Shown here: piece by piece, positions 46,901 to 59,386 of the stretch | How the letters are laid out: each line of letters begins with the position of its first letter | Numbering within the stretch: the stretch's first letter is position 1 | Origin: Calendula officinalis | Taxonomy: Eukaryota > Streptophyta > Magnoliopsida > Asterales > Asteraceae | NCBI GenBank assembly: GCA_963853835.1 | Contig: OY970822.1 | Location: forward strand, 83,929,135 to 83,993,134 | Reading direction: 5' to 3' | Length of the DNA: 64,000 nt | Notes under the pieces: generated by a model | Database searches by the model: none | Seen by the model: the letters and a program-made list of their open reading frames with translations, nothing else | What the model was told of the DNA's origin: nothing | Program-made: the position numbers and the translations under genes

Positions 46901-47376
46901 GAGATCGGAATGAACACCACCGGTATACAAACGATTTTACAAACGATTACAACAACAGAAATCCAAACGATTTACAGTAAAAAAACACCCAAAATCAGGT
47001 ATATAGAACATCAGCAGAAATCGATTACAAAGTGAAGATGGTCGAACCTGAGGAAGAAGGAAGACGGCGGAGGAAGGAGGCTGCGATGGAGCGATGGAAA
47101 CGATGGAGTCTGCGGCGGAGGATGGAGGCTGCGATGGAGAGGCTGCGATGGAGGCTGCAGATGATGGAAGCTCCGATGGAGTCTGGGTGAGATTAGGGCA
47201 AAATAGATTGAATCTGCTGCTTTTCTGGTTCGGACCCAATCAGAGCTTTTAAACGGACCGAGTCCGGCATTTGGACCGAATCCGATCCATTAGCAATCTA
47301 TCAAACAACATGTTTCGGACCGGGTCTAATTTGGACTGAATCTGATGGATTAGGAAGGAAATCAAACAGGCCCTTA

Positions 47377-47707
47377 GTAATCTAATTTCTTATTAGTCGT
47401 ATCGCAATATCAATATCATATTTAAATTGTGAATGCTTCAAAATTTGTCATATAATTAGTTATTTATATAATAAACGACACATATGAAATGTAGTAAGAC
47501 ACTAAAATAGGATCTTACGATGGTTATTTTACTTTAGTTACAGTCTTGATTTTGCGGAGATAAAAATGATAGACAATAAAACACTAAAACCCCACCAACC
47601 ACCAATGTGTTGACTGTTGATGAATGATGACTCTCTTTATCTCTCTAGATTTCTATAAAATACGCGGAGAATACACGGAAAATCAAAACGCTTCTATATT
47701 CCTTCTA
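47377..47707. other. Intergenic, no gene seen
   Basis: AT-rich sequence; nothing recognised. Confidence 0.45.
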
Positions 47708-47716
47708 TTATTTAAA

Positions 47717-47870
47717 GGAAAATGCTAATGACAGCCCTTAGGGCTGTCATTAAGAAGGAAAAATACATAAAAGACAACCCCTGAATTTTAGGAATATTAC
47801 TTTTTTAATCAATGTACAAGCTTTTTATGCATGTTAGTGACAGCCCTAAGGGCTGTCATTAGCAAAACCC
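47717..47870. mobile_element. Small MITE with sub-terminal hairpins, copy 4 (best preserved)
   Basis: Perfect 9-bp duplication TTATTTAAA at 47708-47716 and 47871-47879. Each end has TGACAGCCCTWAGGGCTGTCA, a palindrome of about 21 bp that can fold by itself. The 9-bp duplication points to a Mutator-type mover. Confidence 0.88.
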
Positions 47871-47879
47871 TTATTTAAA

Positions 47880-48411
47880 CTATAACATCTTGTACTTCCA
47901 ATCAAGGCTAAATTATTTTATTAATTATTTATTTTTTATCACAACATTTGTTAAGTAAACGACTATAAACTAGCCAAGTATTTCTAATTGCTTTATCTCA
48001 ATATTTATATAAAGTCACAAACCTAACATGGAGTGGCCAATAAAACTGCATGGTTATGAGAAGTTAGTTATAGTTATAGTCCTATACGTTTACTTATAAT
48101 AAGAACCTAGAATACTAAAAATAGGCCTAAAAAGTTATTTTTGTTAGTTTACATAAACTACATGACTTGACTTAAAAGATATAAAAGCATGGGGTGTCAT
48201 CATTGCGACCATATATACGTTACATTAAGATCACATCATTTCCTTTTATTCATAACTATCACACCAAAAATCCACTATTGTGATCCATTGCTAACCTAAC
48301 CGATTTTCTAATATTTAAGCAACATTTCAATGTCAAATGGGTCCTCCCGGCGCCACCCTAGCCAAAAGGGTGGTGTGACACTCCGACACAGGGCGGCCTT
48401 CACCTCACCCT
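47880..48411. other. Intergenic, no gene seen
   Basis: AT-rich sequence; nothing recognised. Confidence 0.45.
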
Positions 48412-48802
48412 CACTACTAGAAAAGCTGCAAGTGCCAACGGACTTCTACTAACGGACGGTAAATCCGTTGGTAAGTAAATTGGTGTATTTCTAACGGAAT
48501 TACCAACGGAATTGTCACAATCGTCAAACTTAACAAGTAACGACACAAGACTCATAAAAATATACATTTTATGGCATTTACAACTAGTCTAGAGTTACCA
48601 ACATATTATTGGGTCATCAATGACCATATATCACATTATCACAACTAGTTGGCCCAAACGGGTCAAAACCACATATTTTAATTATAACCTTCAATTTATC
48701 ACTATCATAATCATACCATTTAGTAATTCATAACTAACTAGACATCTTTGCAAGATCAAAACTCCATTTCTACACTAATATCAACAACTTCCAATACTAG
48801 TT

Positions 48803-48908
48803 CAAGCTTCTCAAGCTCACCTCTCAAGCTTCTCAAGCTCACCTCTCAAGTTTCTCAAGCTTACCTATCAAGTTTCTCAAGCTCACCTCTCAAGTTTCTC
48901 AAGCTCGC
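48803..48908. repeat. 25-bp tandem repeat
   Basis: About four to five copies of CTCAAGCTCACCTCTCAAG-type units with single-base differences. Confidence 0.85.
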
Positions 48909-49071
48909 GTAAACTTGCCATAATCCATAACTAACATATCTAACATATCATTTTAACATAAACAAGTAACAAAACCCATAAAACCTATCATTAACATATT
49001 CACACCAACATGTCACAAAAAATCATTAACTAGCTCATAACTTAGACATAAAATCCATACAACCTTTTAAC

Positions 49072-50049
49072 CAGGGACGGATGTGTGCATTAGCACACGG
49101 TGGCACGGGCCACTACTCAAATCTTTTTGGGTAGCACAAAATTTTAAATTTTTTTGGTATTATGGTGCTACTATCAGATTAAAAAACTACCCAATAACAT
49201 AAAACACTAGTAAAATAAAAACCCATATATTAGCAATAGTCCAACACAAAGCCCAACTCAAAACCTAAACCTATTTATATAAATGTTTTTCCTCCTAGTC
49301 TCAGTCTGACACGCCGCCTGACCGCCTATTCCGTGTTCTTCAAAATTTTTGTTCTTTTAGAAAGTTTTGTGTTCTTCGAACTTTGTAAGTAATAATTCTT
49401 TATACAAGTGTTTTTTATCTCCTAGAGTCCTACGTACTTTGTAATTCCTTATATATTTTTTATCTCCTAGAGTCCTAGGTACTTTGACTAATGCATACAA
49501 CTTTTTCTCATTTGTATAATATTTAATTATCTCAATTGGTTTATAGGCTACAAAAGTACAAAGGATGTACTGATCGATGTAAATTGTGATGTACTTTGTG
49601 TATGTACAAATTATAATCTATTTTAATTAGTTCTTGTATTATTTTAATTGTAAATTAGTAGGTTTATGATTTATAAAATTAGTTCTTGAATTATTTTAAT
49701 TGATTGTTCTTGAATTGTAGGCTAACATTAGGTATTTCCTTAACAAAACAAGACAAAGTCCTAATGAAAGTGTGGTAGAGTCTTCCAAAAAAAACTATGT
49801 TCCAATGAATCAAATCAACTATTCCCTTTGGTTTCTAATGTAATTCCACAAAGACCACAAAATCCACTATCTAAAAGTATTCCAAATACAAATGTTAATA
49901 GAAATGATCGCTTCCAAAAAATGTCTACACGGAGATGTCAACTTTATATTTGATGCAATCGTATTTTTAGAACTTTTTTTTTATCTTTCATTTTGTATCC
50001 GAATTTTGTTTCGTGCTACTACTATTGAAAAGTTCTAGTTCCACCCCTG
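49072..50049. mobile_element. hAT-type non-autonomous element nested in the CACTA element
   Basis: Perfect 8-bp duplication CTTTTAAC at 49064-49071 and 50050-50057. The ends are CAGGGACGGATGT and, reversed, CAGGGGTGGAACT. It shares GCACACGGTG near the left end with the MITE at 28250, so the two belong to one family. No transposase ORF. Confidence 0.88.
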
Positions 50050-50650
50050 CTTTTAACTAACAATTTCATCCAAACAATTCATAATCAACTAAATCAACAT
50101 TTAACACTACCAATATGCTAGTTTAACCTAAACTAACAACAGAAACCACAATTATTAATTGGAAACCTCTCCAATAGAACCTCTCCAATAGCATTCTCCA
50201 ATAGTTAACCTTTCCAGAAACATTTTCACTAATATTATTAATTTACATTTATCTATATCAAATGTTTTATAAATGCCCCTCACTTATGTAATTTAACAAT
50301 TTTTATAGCATTACAAAACTTAACATTATTATAAAATGTCTCTTACAAAAATATTATAATACTTGACCTTAAAAAGTATTGATATATGATAAAGTTATAA
50401 TTTATAGTTATAGAAATAATAAATTATTCACATATAATGATATAAATATATACATGGGTTTAAAATGTAAATTTGTTAAATATAGGGACTAAAAAAATCA
50501 AACATTGAAAGCTGTTCAAATGATTGGGGAAGAATAAGTGGTTGGAGTGACTTTTTAAAAAAATTATCCATTCCAATGGTAAAAAGTCATTTTATAAGTT
50601 ATTCAAATAGTATCAACCTCTTAAAAAACCTTCTATTGGAGATGCTCTTA

Positions 50651-50952
50651 CTACCTCCGTATCAAAATAAGTGATACACTTTCTATTTAGAGGTGAAACA
50701 AAATAAGTACACTTCTAAAACTTACCTTATTTGGTACAAAAGTGAGATATTTTCTCCACTAACTATCTACATTAATAAAGTGAAATTACATTTTTACCCT
50801 TACTTTTACTTTTAAACATCATTAATATCATTTTATTCAAAAGTAGTGGGCTCATTGTCTACTAACTATCAACTTTAGTCTATCTTAAACTATCTCTTAG
50901 TCTTTTGCTTCAAAAATCATGTTTTCTCAAATATATCACTTATTTTGATAGT
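50651..50952. mobile_element. Stowaway-type MITE 5
   Basis: Left end CTACCTCCGTATCAAAATAA; the right end (ATATCACTTATTTTGATAGTA) has lost the CGGAGG core. It is nested in the CACTA element. Confidence 0.7.
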
Positions 50953-50994
50953 ATATAATAAGTTAGCCTAATGCAAGGACGTTTTCTAGTAGTG

Positions 50995-51510
50995 CAGAAT
51001 ACCCACCCTGGATCACATCGCATACTATTTAAAAAAATCATCAAATTGTACATGTCAACTTTGTCAAGGACGTTTTTTCGCATAAACTTATTCGTAATTA
51101 TAAAAGCCAATATAATATTTCCTTATACTCTTATTATAAATTATCTTTGTCAAATTTATTGACTATTGAATATTATATTGTAACACTGCAAAGATATGCT
51201 TTGAAGAAGGAATAAACGTCTAAAGATCGAGGAGATAAGAGACTAGCCCATACGCATTCTATGGTGACTTATGAGACCCCGAAAGGCCGATTATGGTTAT
51301 ATATATTTACCCTTTGTTTTTATTAATAAAATAAAAACCATATATTTGATTACGTAACTAGAAATGAAAATGCCACATCTTCAAAACCCAAGTTTATAAA
51401 GTGACACGTGATTTGCTGACAAGTCTGCCATCGTGTTATCTAGTAAGATATGTATTCATGAGATAAAGTATACAACTCAACAAAACTCTATCCCGTCGGT
51501 CACTATTTTG
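50995..51510. other. Intergenic, no gene seen
   Basis: AT-rich sequence between the CACTA element and the LINE fragment. Confidence 0.45.
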
Positions 51511-52350
51511 CCCAAAGCACTGCCCGCTCCTCTGAATTCTGACAAAGTGGATTTTGGCCCTCCGTACTTTAAATTCTATAATTCTTGGTTGAAATATGAT
51601 GATGTTAATAATATTGTGGCTAAGGTGTGGGATGAAATGTCGACCTGTTATCTTCCTCCCCCCCAACATTTTTGCAAGAAGTTACGACTGATTAAGCTGG
51701 CTATTAAGTGGTGGAATGGCTCGTTCAAGGCTGATAATAACAGAATTATGGCTGGTCTTAAGAAGAGGGCTGTTGAGATTGATCTGTTGGCTGAAACGCG
51801 GGCCCTTAGTACCCCCGAGAAGATGTGTAGAATCCACATTGATAGACAAATTAAAGATAGCGAGAATATGGTTATTAGAGACCTAAAACAGAAATCTCGG
51901 GTCAAATGGGCGTTTTATAAAAAATACTGGCCCATCATTGAAAATGATCTGTATAACGCAATCCTTTATTTTCAAGATGGTGGTGCAATCGACCGGGGGT
52001 GTAACTCTTCCTTCTTAACACTCGTTCCTAAATGTGATATCCCGCTTTCTATCACGGACTACCGGCCGATTAGTTTGATCGGGAGTTTTTATAAGGTTAT
52101 CGCTAAATGCCTTGCTAACCGGTTAAAGATGGTGGTGAACGATATTATTAGCCGGGAGCAATCGGCCTTTATTGAAAACAAAAGCATCCTTGATGGCCCG
52201 TTGATTCTTAGCGAATTGATCTCTTGGTATAAAAAGAGGAAGCATAATCTCCTTGGTTTTAAGGTCGACTTTGAGAAAGCGTTCGATTCGCTGAATTGGG
52301 TTCTTAGACTCTATATATCCTTCTCCAAATGGGGTTCGGGATGAAGTGGA
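51511..52350 (+). pseudogene. LINE (L1-type) reverse transcriptase fragment
   Basis: The reading frame from about 51511 begins in the linker after the endonuclease (NSDKVDFGPPYFKFYNSWL). It runs into the RT domain: LVPKCDIPLSITDYRPISLI, YKVIAKCLANRLK, REQSAFIENKSILDGPLIL and FKVDFEKAFDSLNW with the motif A Asp. Just after this a small indel shifts frame, and MGFGMKW is readable in another frame before the copia-type LTR cuts in at 52351. The endonuclease is missing (5' truncated) and the YADD motif should lie beyond the nested insertion, outside the window. Plant L1 elements copy and insert their RNA by target-primed reverse transcription; this copy is dead. Confidence 0.9.
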
Positions 52351-52719
52351 TGTATGGTTTCATTGTACTCGATCAACCACTTGGGTCGACCGCCTAGCAT
52401 GCTTGGTTCGAAACTTGCTGACCAAGAACATGAACTTGTTCTTGTCCGGTTAAACCAACTAGCTGATTTAATCCCTAAATGCTGAACTGGGATTAAACCT
52501 AATCCTTAAACCCTAAAGGATTGGGATGTTGGAGATTTAGATTAGGTTAACAAGAAAGAAACCTTGTACGAAGAACTCAAACACACACATTGCTTGTGTG
52601 GTTCGTTCGACCATCAACCAAAGAACCCTAGGGTTCTTTGGCCGAAATTCGTCCAAGAGGGAGAAGGGAGAAAAGGATTTCCCAAAATATACCTTGTTGA
52701 TTGCTTAAGATAGATCCAC
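52351..52719 (-). repeat. 3' LTR of the gag-only element (part comparable to the 5' LTR)
   Basis: It is 98 percent identical by eye to 59387-59755 with no indel. The LTR continues further right. The reverse complement of a TATAAATAG box at about 52937-52945 may be its promoter, but the inner boundary could not be fixed. Confidence 0.85.
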
Positions 52720-55700
52720 TGATGATGAACAAATCGAGCGATCTTCCAGTTGATCTAAGCAATGTACTTGGATCTTCAAGACTTGAAGAACACGAAGAAC
52801 GAAGAACACCAAACTTGGTGTTCTTGAGTGTTCGGCCGAATGGAGAGAAAGGGGGCAAGGGATTTTCGGCTTCACAATGTGTAAATGGAATTATTGATTA
52901 GGTTTAAATGAAACCTTACGCCTTCTATTTATAATAGAATAAGTTTCATTTAAGTCCTCCTAGTTTAATTAAGAATAATCTCTTAATTAAACTTATCTTT
53001 TACACTTTAAACCCTTATAGTTTTACTAGTTTATTATTGTTGCACTTAACTATTAAATGTCTAGTATTAACACACTAATAATTCGGTACCCATATACACG
53101 AATTATTCACACTTGTATTTATACTTCTAATAGTTAATTATATAATAACCTTTATATAATTTGTACAACAATATTATCCAATTACTATATGATTTAATAG
53201 CTTTAAATCATATCATGGATAATCTATAATTAACACATTGTATATTTACTCAACTAGTAAATGTACAACTACTTGTATTAATTAGTTAGCTAAACTAATC
53301 TAGTAATAAGTTAAACTTAACTTAATACTTAACTGATTCATAATGACTATTATGAATCATTCCTCTTCGTAGTATCATTGCTTATCTTGCTCGTATTACA
53401 TGCACTCACTGGTGTAACCCTTAAGTGTTTCGTAGGCATGGATGTATCATCATAGGTTGACCAACTGTGCACATAATTCCTTCAGACTCCCACTTGTGCA
53501 AGTTTGTAACCTTTGTCTTAATGATACGAGCTACAGTGGCCTTCTAGATGGGCATGTAGGTAACCAACCCCATAAAAACAGCTTACGTAACCCAGGTATA
53601 GTTTTTGAAAAACTCTTTAATAGCGACTCCTAGTAAAGAACACTCTGTCTCTACTTCTTGGGCAAACTATGTTAGGCTCATCCCTTGCAGCACGATATTT
53701 GTGATAACGAATACGAGCATGGTAGAAATTATCAACTCCTGTATTCGAAATCATTTTATGACTTCTTGATTCAAACTGCTGTGATAAACGACAAAGAACA
53801 GATCAGTTCGTTTGGGCACGGCCGTGCACTTGCCAGTTTCTTATCAAGTCAAAGGACATATAAATATCTCTCCTAAAGAGGAGGTGCAATTGCCATCTTG
53901 AATATTTCGATTTAAAAATACAACTTCCTTTGTACCCAGTATCGCCTCGTCTGAAAAACGTATTTCAGTATTGTTTAAGTTGAACCAAAGCACATTAGTC
54001 ATTGTATCCTAAACCAAATACCTCAGGCTTAAGGACAATCATAGTGAACAATACTTTTGAACTTTTCAACCACGAAGTATTGTCACGGTGGTCAATCCAA
54101 TATTCGTTGAGCTCCAACAGAATATCACCGATATTTGGTTTACACAAAACTTGTGTAGCTATCTTCGAAGAACTTCGAATCTACCACCAAATACCGCGAT
54201 GACGTTAACGTCCCATCGAGGTTCCCACCAAGACGAGTAGTCACGGATTTTGTGTCTTCTTGAATAAAATAGACTTTTATTCGTGGATCTTGTAAAACAT
54301 ACAAAGTCTGAATAACAATGATACTAACTCATGTACTATTCCTCACTGGACATAGATACTGAATTATTACTGGATCATTACTTATTCCTTTCGTTCGTGT
54401 TGATTACTTAATGATTCTTACAAACTTAATTGTAACTTTATCACTAAACCAATCATTTCTATTAAACTAAATACATAAGACGAGTATTTAGGAATACTAT
54501 TACTTTTGCCTTTGCTAGATATTGTTCCTGCTACAATTTAGAACATATTCTAGTCTTGCTTTTTATGTAATTCGGTAAACATAGGAGAATTGGAAATTAA
54601 CTCCTTAGTTTCTTGAATTCATAAAACTATCCTTGTAACTAAAGCCTCTTTTAGTTACTTGATTTGTAGATATTCTTATTAGTTAAAGAAATTTCCTTAA
54701 ATGATTGTGTTATCCACTAAAGTGTTTAACAACCTATTAGATATGTAATAATTAATCACAGGACTTGTGATCACGCTATTAGGTTTGCAATAATCTAATC
54801 AACGATCATTTATTATTTCTCTTAACTCTTTGGCTAACGACTTGGTAAAACCTTGTTGTTAATGTCTTACTAACTTACTGAATTCATCAACATCTTTAAT
54901 GAATTACGTTAGTCTTAGCTCCCACTTACTTTTATGGAACTTAAGCATCTCTTAAACTACTACTTTGACCTAGTCAATAACTTGTAGTTCAATCTTTTTA
55001 AGAATTTTAAGATCATCCTTTGGATTTGCGAATATCCAACATTCCTGTTTAGGGAATTATGATCTTTATTGATTACTGTATCTAACTAGTATGAAACACT
55101 TGAAATGATACTATCAATTCTTAAATACATTAGTATTCTTTTAAGAATTTTATTTAATGCCAAAGTCATTACTTGGATTTGTCAAATATCCATTATTCCT
55201 ATTAGGGAATTATGACTTGATTAAATATTGTATTGATTACAAGTATAAAAGACTTGAAATAATACCTTTTAATTCTTAAATACTTTAATATAGTTTGTCC
55301 CTTTTAAGAGTCGTTTAATGTCTAAGTCATTTTACTTGGATTATACGAATATCCAATTATTCCTACTAGGGAATTATGACTTCATTAAAAACTTTACTAC
55401 AAGTGTGAAAGACTTATAATAATACTCTATAAAGTCTATCTTGATTATATCCAATATAATAATACTATATTAATACTAATACTTTAAAACTTTCTATCAT
55501 AAGTAATGACTATTACTTAAGATGTTTTAACTAAGTTCAATAACTTTTGAACCTTATGCTTCCATAAAACTCTTAAATACTTTTATTAGAAGAACTTTCT
55601 AATTACTAGCATCTAACTACCTTGAGCTATCAAGACATTATTTATACAACAATCAAACAAATATATATAAACATGAAATATAAGTAAATAAAAACTTGAC

Positions 55701-55902
55701 TTACAATCTAGTCATAAACCTTGACTAGTGTAATTATCACACATGCACACAATATAATTCAACCATGGATTCGAAATTTATTTAAAACCAAAATAAAACT
55801 TGTTTTAACATAAAATAAAATTATCCAAACAATAAAGTAAAATTGTTTTAAAACGAATCCACAAAATACTGAAATATGAAAAACTTGGTGCTCGTGGGAT
55901 CA
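52720..55902. other. Rest of the 3' LTR and non-coding 3' region of the gag-only element
   Basis: No pol domain in any frame. Near 55000-55440, three diverged blocks containing GAATATCCAAYATTCCT and AGGGAATTATGA repeat at roughly 150 bp. Confidence 0.55.
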
Positions 55903-56913
55903 TCACCATCTCATGCCGGTCACTATCACTTTCCATCTCCTCCTGCAGTAAACGATTGCAAAAGTTAGATTACTCGTAACGTCCTTTACAAGTATCTTAA
56001 AGTGATTAAGAAGTGTGGTTGTGTTACCTGAGAAACTTGCGTTTCCTCCACTACCATTTGCACCTTTTGGACAATTTCTTTTCCAATGCCCAGCCTCACC
56101 ACACTTGAAGCACCGGTTCTCGGTCCTCGCAGTGTTAGGCTTAACCTTCTTGACCTTTTGTTTGACACCTTTACCATTTGGCACTCCTTGGTTAGGATAG
56201 GTTTTACCCTTTCCTTTACCACCATGCCCTTTTCTCTTCTTCCCACCGCCACTGCCATTACCGATCAATAGAACGTCTTTAGATTTGGTCCCCAAACTCA
56301 AATCAGCTGTCTTGAGCATGGAATGTAGCTCAGCAATGGATTTCTCCATATTATGCATGTTGTAGTTGACCACAAAAGACTTGTAGTCATCAGACAACGA
56401 GTTGAGTATAGTATCTGTTGCCATTTGCAACGGTATGGGGTGACCAAGTCTAGCGAGGTGATCCATGTGTCCTTTCATTTTCATGACGTGGGCACTCACC
56501 CGCGTTCCTTTGACCATCTTGCAAGAGTTGAAGGCTCGATTGATGTCGAACCTCTCAGTGTGAACTTGCTCTTGAAATGAATCCCTAAGTTGCTGGATCA
56601 TTTCAAATGCGGGCACATCCATAAGTCCCGCTTGTAACTCAGGACTCATGGTGGCGAGCATCAGACAGCTCACATCGAGTGCATCACTGACATGCTTATC
56701 ATAAGCTTGCCTCGTTTCAGCTCTGGCATTAACAGCAGGGGTGTTTGGTACTGCTCTCTCTAAGACACACCACTTTCTCTCATGCATGAGCACAATACGA
56801 AGATTGCGCTCCCAGTTGAGAAAGTTTGACCCAGTCAACTTGTCTTTTTCGAGGATTGAGCGAAGTGAGAGATTGTTAGTACTTGTTGTCGCAATCACGT
56901 TTGTTGCTGCCAT
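55903..56913 (-). CDS. Gag polyprotein of the copia-type element
   Basis: 336 residues from MAATNVIATTSTNNL. The N-terminal half (LTGSNFLNWERNLRIVLMHE, QLRDSFQEQVHTERFDI, VKGTRVSAHVMKMKGHMDHL) is the copia-type Gag/UBN2 fold. A Lys/Gly-rich linker follows, then one CCHC zinc knuckle, CFKCGEAGHWKRNC (about residues 269-282). Gag packs element RNA into cytoplasmic particles. The last 45 residues after GNASFSG look unlike gag. A donor (CAG/GTAACA, near 56029) and acceptor (CTGCAG/GAGGAG, near 55942) could splice them out, giving an acidic tail instead; this is inference. Reading frame otherwise intact. Confidence 0.88.
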   Translation of the reverse strand: MAATNVIATTSTNNLSLRSILEKDKLTGSNFLNWERNLRIVLMHERKWCVLERAVPNTPAVNARAETRQAYDKHVSDALDVSCLMLATMSPELQAGLMDVPAFEMIQQLRDSFQEQVHTERFDINRAFNSCKMVKGTRVSAHVMKMKGHMDHLARLGHPIPLQMATDTILNSLSDDYKSFVVNYNMHNMEKSIAELHSMLKTADLSLGTKSKDVLLIGNGSGGGKKRKGHGGKGKGKTYPNQGVPNGKGVKQKVKKVKPNTARTENRCFKCGEAGHWKRNCPKGANGSGGNASFSGNTTTLLNHFKILVKDVTSNLTFAIVYCRRRWKVIVTGMRW

Positions 56914-59373
56914 CTACAAATCAAACCCAGTTTAATTAGTAATCATCAATAAACATTCTCTAAAATATATTATAAACCCATAATTAATATTTTAGGCCTA
57001 GGATCCATATATCACATTCTCGCCGCAAGGTTTGGGCACTTCCCGACGAGACATGCTATTTCTGGTAGGTAACTTCCTTACCGATCGTATCAAGACTTCA
57101 CACGATTCCTAGGGGTCGTAGAATCTTTAGACTTATAACTTATTACAACTTTGTACAATCTAATTGTACATTTCTAAGTTAGTAATAAAGTCTAGTATGT
57201 TTATTCTACTCAAGTACTTTTTGGGCCGGGACTCCCGATTATCACCAAAGTAGATCAGACCATCTAAGACAGTGTGATGTTCTGCGCCGGGACTCCCGAT
57301 TATCACAAAACCTTACGCACCCTAACACTCGCAATGATTTGAATCCATATCTAGGGTTCTTTATCCTTACAATATGAATATCGTTTAACAAGTGAGGTGT
57401 TCCATTAGGTGGATAGTACTTAGATCTAAGATTTTCTTGGGTTTGTTTAAGTCTTAAACTAAACTTAAACTTTTATTCCAATCTTAATTCTTGTTTAAAA
57501 TGTGTGACTTGTGAATTGAAGAGTTCTACAAGACACCTTTTTAAAACATAAGAACTATTCTTTAAAACTTATAGTTTCAAGAATTTGCACGATCTTACAT
57601 GCATAAAACTTACTTGTTTTATCTTACTTGAAAAACTTATAAACTTATGTTAAACTTTTAAATCTATTATAATTCATAAACTTGAATCATAAATCTAGTT
57701 TAACACATCTAGTTTTTCATATTTCTAATAATCAAATCAAACATTTCTTATGACTTATTAGATTCGACCAAAACTTATGTCTTAACGACACACTTATAAA
57801 CTTTGTGATTTTCTTGTGTAGCTCCCACTAGCTTCAACAACCATGATGAAACTTAGGCTAACACAATCACCGGTTTATACTTGGTGAAACTAATAACCTT
57901 ATTATATAAAGACTATATATAATAATTCTTAGTTTGTTTAAACCTTTCTTATATTTAACTTGAACTAGTTAAATATAGGTTCTTGTTATTTTCACTTGAT
58001 CATTAATCTAGTATGTTACATAACTTGTAAAATACTTACTTGTACAATTATCTAGTTATAATAACTTATAACTTTATACATCTTAATATATATATAACTT
58101 TGTATATTTCTAGTTAATCATATAATTTCAACTTGTACAATTTCTAGTTATAATGAAATCATAACTTTGTACTTTCTAGTTTTAATTATATTATAACTTA
58201 TACAATAACTAGTCATAATATTATCTTTTAAAGATCAAAATAACATTATCCTTTTTAATTGTTCCATTTTATCTTGTATTTTAATGTATTCGTATATATG
58301 TATATTTTATAATAAACTTGTAACATTCTAATAACAATATTACATCTAGCTTATACATGTGTATTTTAACTTAATCTAATTAAAATACGTATAAACTTAT
58401 TATATCCTTTAAAATTCAATTTTACCTAATTATTAAAAATTCCAAAAAATTAAATACATATATATAAATAATTAAATACATCTTGTTAATTTTAGAACTT
58501 AAAAATTAACATCTTCTTTATCAATTCCCTAAATTAATTTGATGAACCCTAATCTTGTTTTTGATCAATCAAAACTAGGGTTTTGACTTTCTTGGTCAAA
58601 GGCATCATTTTACTTAAAAGATTAATTCCTTTTAATCAATCCTATCTAAACAATAAACTTTGTTTAAATTCTAAGATAGATTATAACCTTTAATAAATTT
58701 ATTTAAACTTTTTAAATTAAACCTTATAGACAATAAAATTTTGTCTAAATTACTAGGTTTAAAGAACTAGCCTTAATAAATCTATTAAAATAATAATTAA
58801 ACCTATTAGACATAAACTTGTCTAATTAACTAGGTTATAGATTATTATCCTAATTAATACTTTTAAACTATTAAACTTAAACTAGTTTATTGTTCTAGGG
58901 TTCTTTAGGGTTTCGAAATTCTTAAGCCTAGGAAACTTTTCCACCAACTAAACTAGGCTAGTATAATAAACTTGGTGTCCAAGTAACCTCTAGATTTTTG
59001 AAATCTCTAAGGGATTAGGAAAGAATCCTTTTGATCAATTAAACAAATCTTGTTTAACATACTTGATCCTAGGGATCTTTCTTGGTCACGAAAAATTCAA
59101 GGAAGTAAGGAAAGAATCCTTTTGATCAATTAAACATATCTTGTTTAACATACTTGATCATAGGGTTCTTCCTAGGGTTTTCAAAAAATTGCTAGGGTTT
59201 CTAGAAACCTTCTTGACCAATTAAACTTAGACTAGTTTAATGTTCTTGGTCCTAGGGTTCTTCCCTTTTTCGAAAATTATGAAGAAGAAGAAGAAAACTT
59301 GAAACAAAAAAAAAACTTAAAATTAAAGTAAACAAACAATCTTTGTTAATCTAGTCTAGATCTCTAAACCAAC
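56914..59373. other. Long 5' leader of the gag-only element
   Basis: About 2.4 kb between the primer-binding site and gag with no ORF. GCCGGGACTCCCGATTATCA occurs twice (about 57224 and 57282). An almost identical block with AAAGAATCCTTTTGATCAAT appears twice (about 59018 and 59112). Confidence 0.6.
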
Positions 59374-59385
59374 GCTCTGATACCA
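59374..59385 (-). promoter_or_regulatory. Primer-binding site, initiator-tRNA-Met type
   Basis: On the minus strand, TGGTATCAGAGC follows the LTR end (CCCTACA) after one base. It matches the usual plant copia primer site complementary to the 3' end of initiator methionine tRNA. Confidence 0.92.
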
Positions 59386-59386
59386 C

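Larger units (their letters stand above)
43228..47373 (-). mobile_element. Complete PIF/Harbinger element, 4.1 kb, both genes intact
   Basis: TTA duplication at 43225-43227 and 47374-47376. The TIRs read GGTCCCGTTTGATTTC on the left and GGGCCTGTTTGATTTC on the reverse strand of the right, the classic GGGCCTGTTTG-type Harbinger terminus. It carries a DDE transposase and a Myb/SANT-like partner, both on minus and without stops after splicing. Three internal tandem repeats lie between or beside the genes. This copy may be autonomous. Confidence 0.93.
48412..50994. mobile_element. Non-autonomous CACTA (En/Spm) element
   Basis: The left end CACTACTAGAAAA matches the reverse complement of the right end TTTTCTAGTAGTG. 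Sub-terminal CCGTTNG-type words (for example ATCCGTTGGTAA, AACGGAATTACCAACGG) fit CACTA structure. The flanking triplets CCT and CAG do not match, so the 3-bp duplication is lost or mutated. No transposase is present; the interior holds a hAT-like element, a Stowaway MITE and a 25-bp tandem repeat. Confidence 0.8.

Noticed and set aside
46937..47239. 100-codon minus-strand Ser/Pro-rich ORF
   Set aside because: Low-complexity translation of purine-rich repeats near the Harbinger right end; more likely 5' leader.
48409..50997. 3-bp target duplication of the CACTA element
   Set aside because: The flanking triplets are CCT and CAG, which do not match, so I rest the call on the 13-bp TIRs only.
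55986..56935. Several ORFs overlapping the gag gene
   Set aside because: Shadows in other frames of the gag coding sequence, which has a clear zinc knuckle in its own frame.
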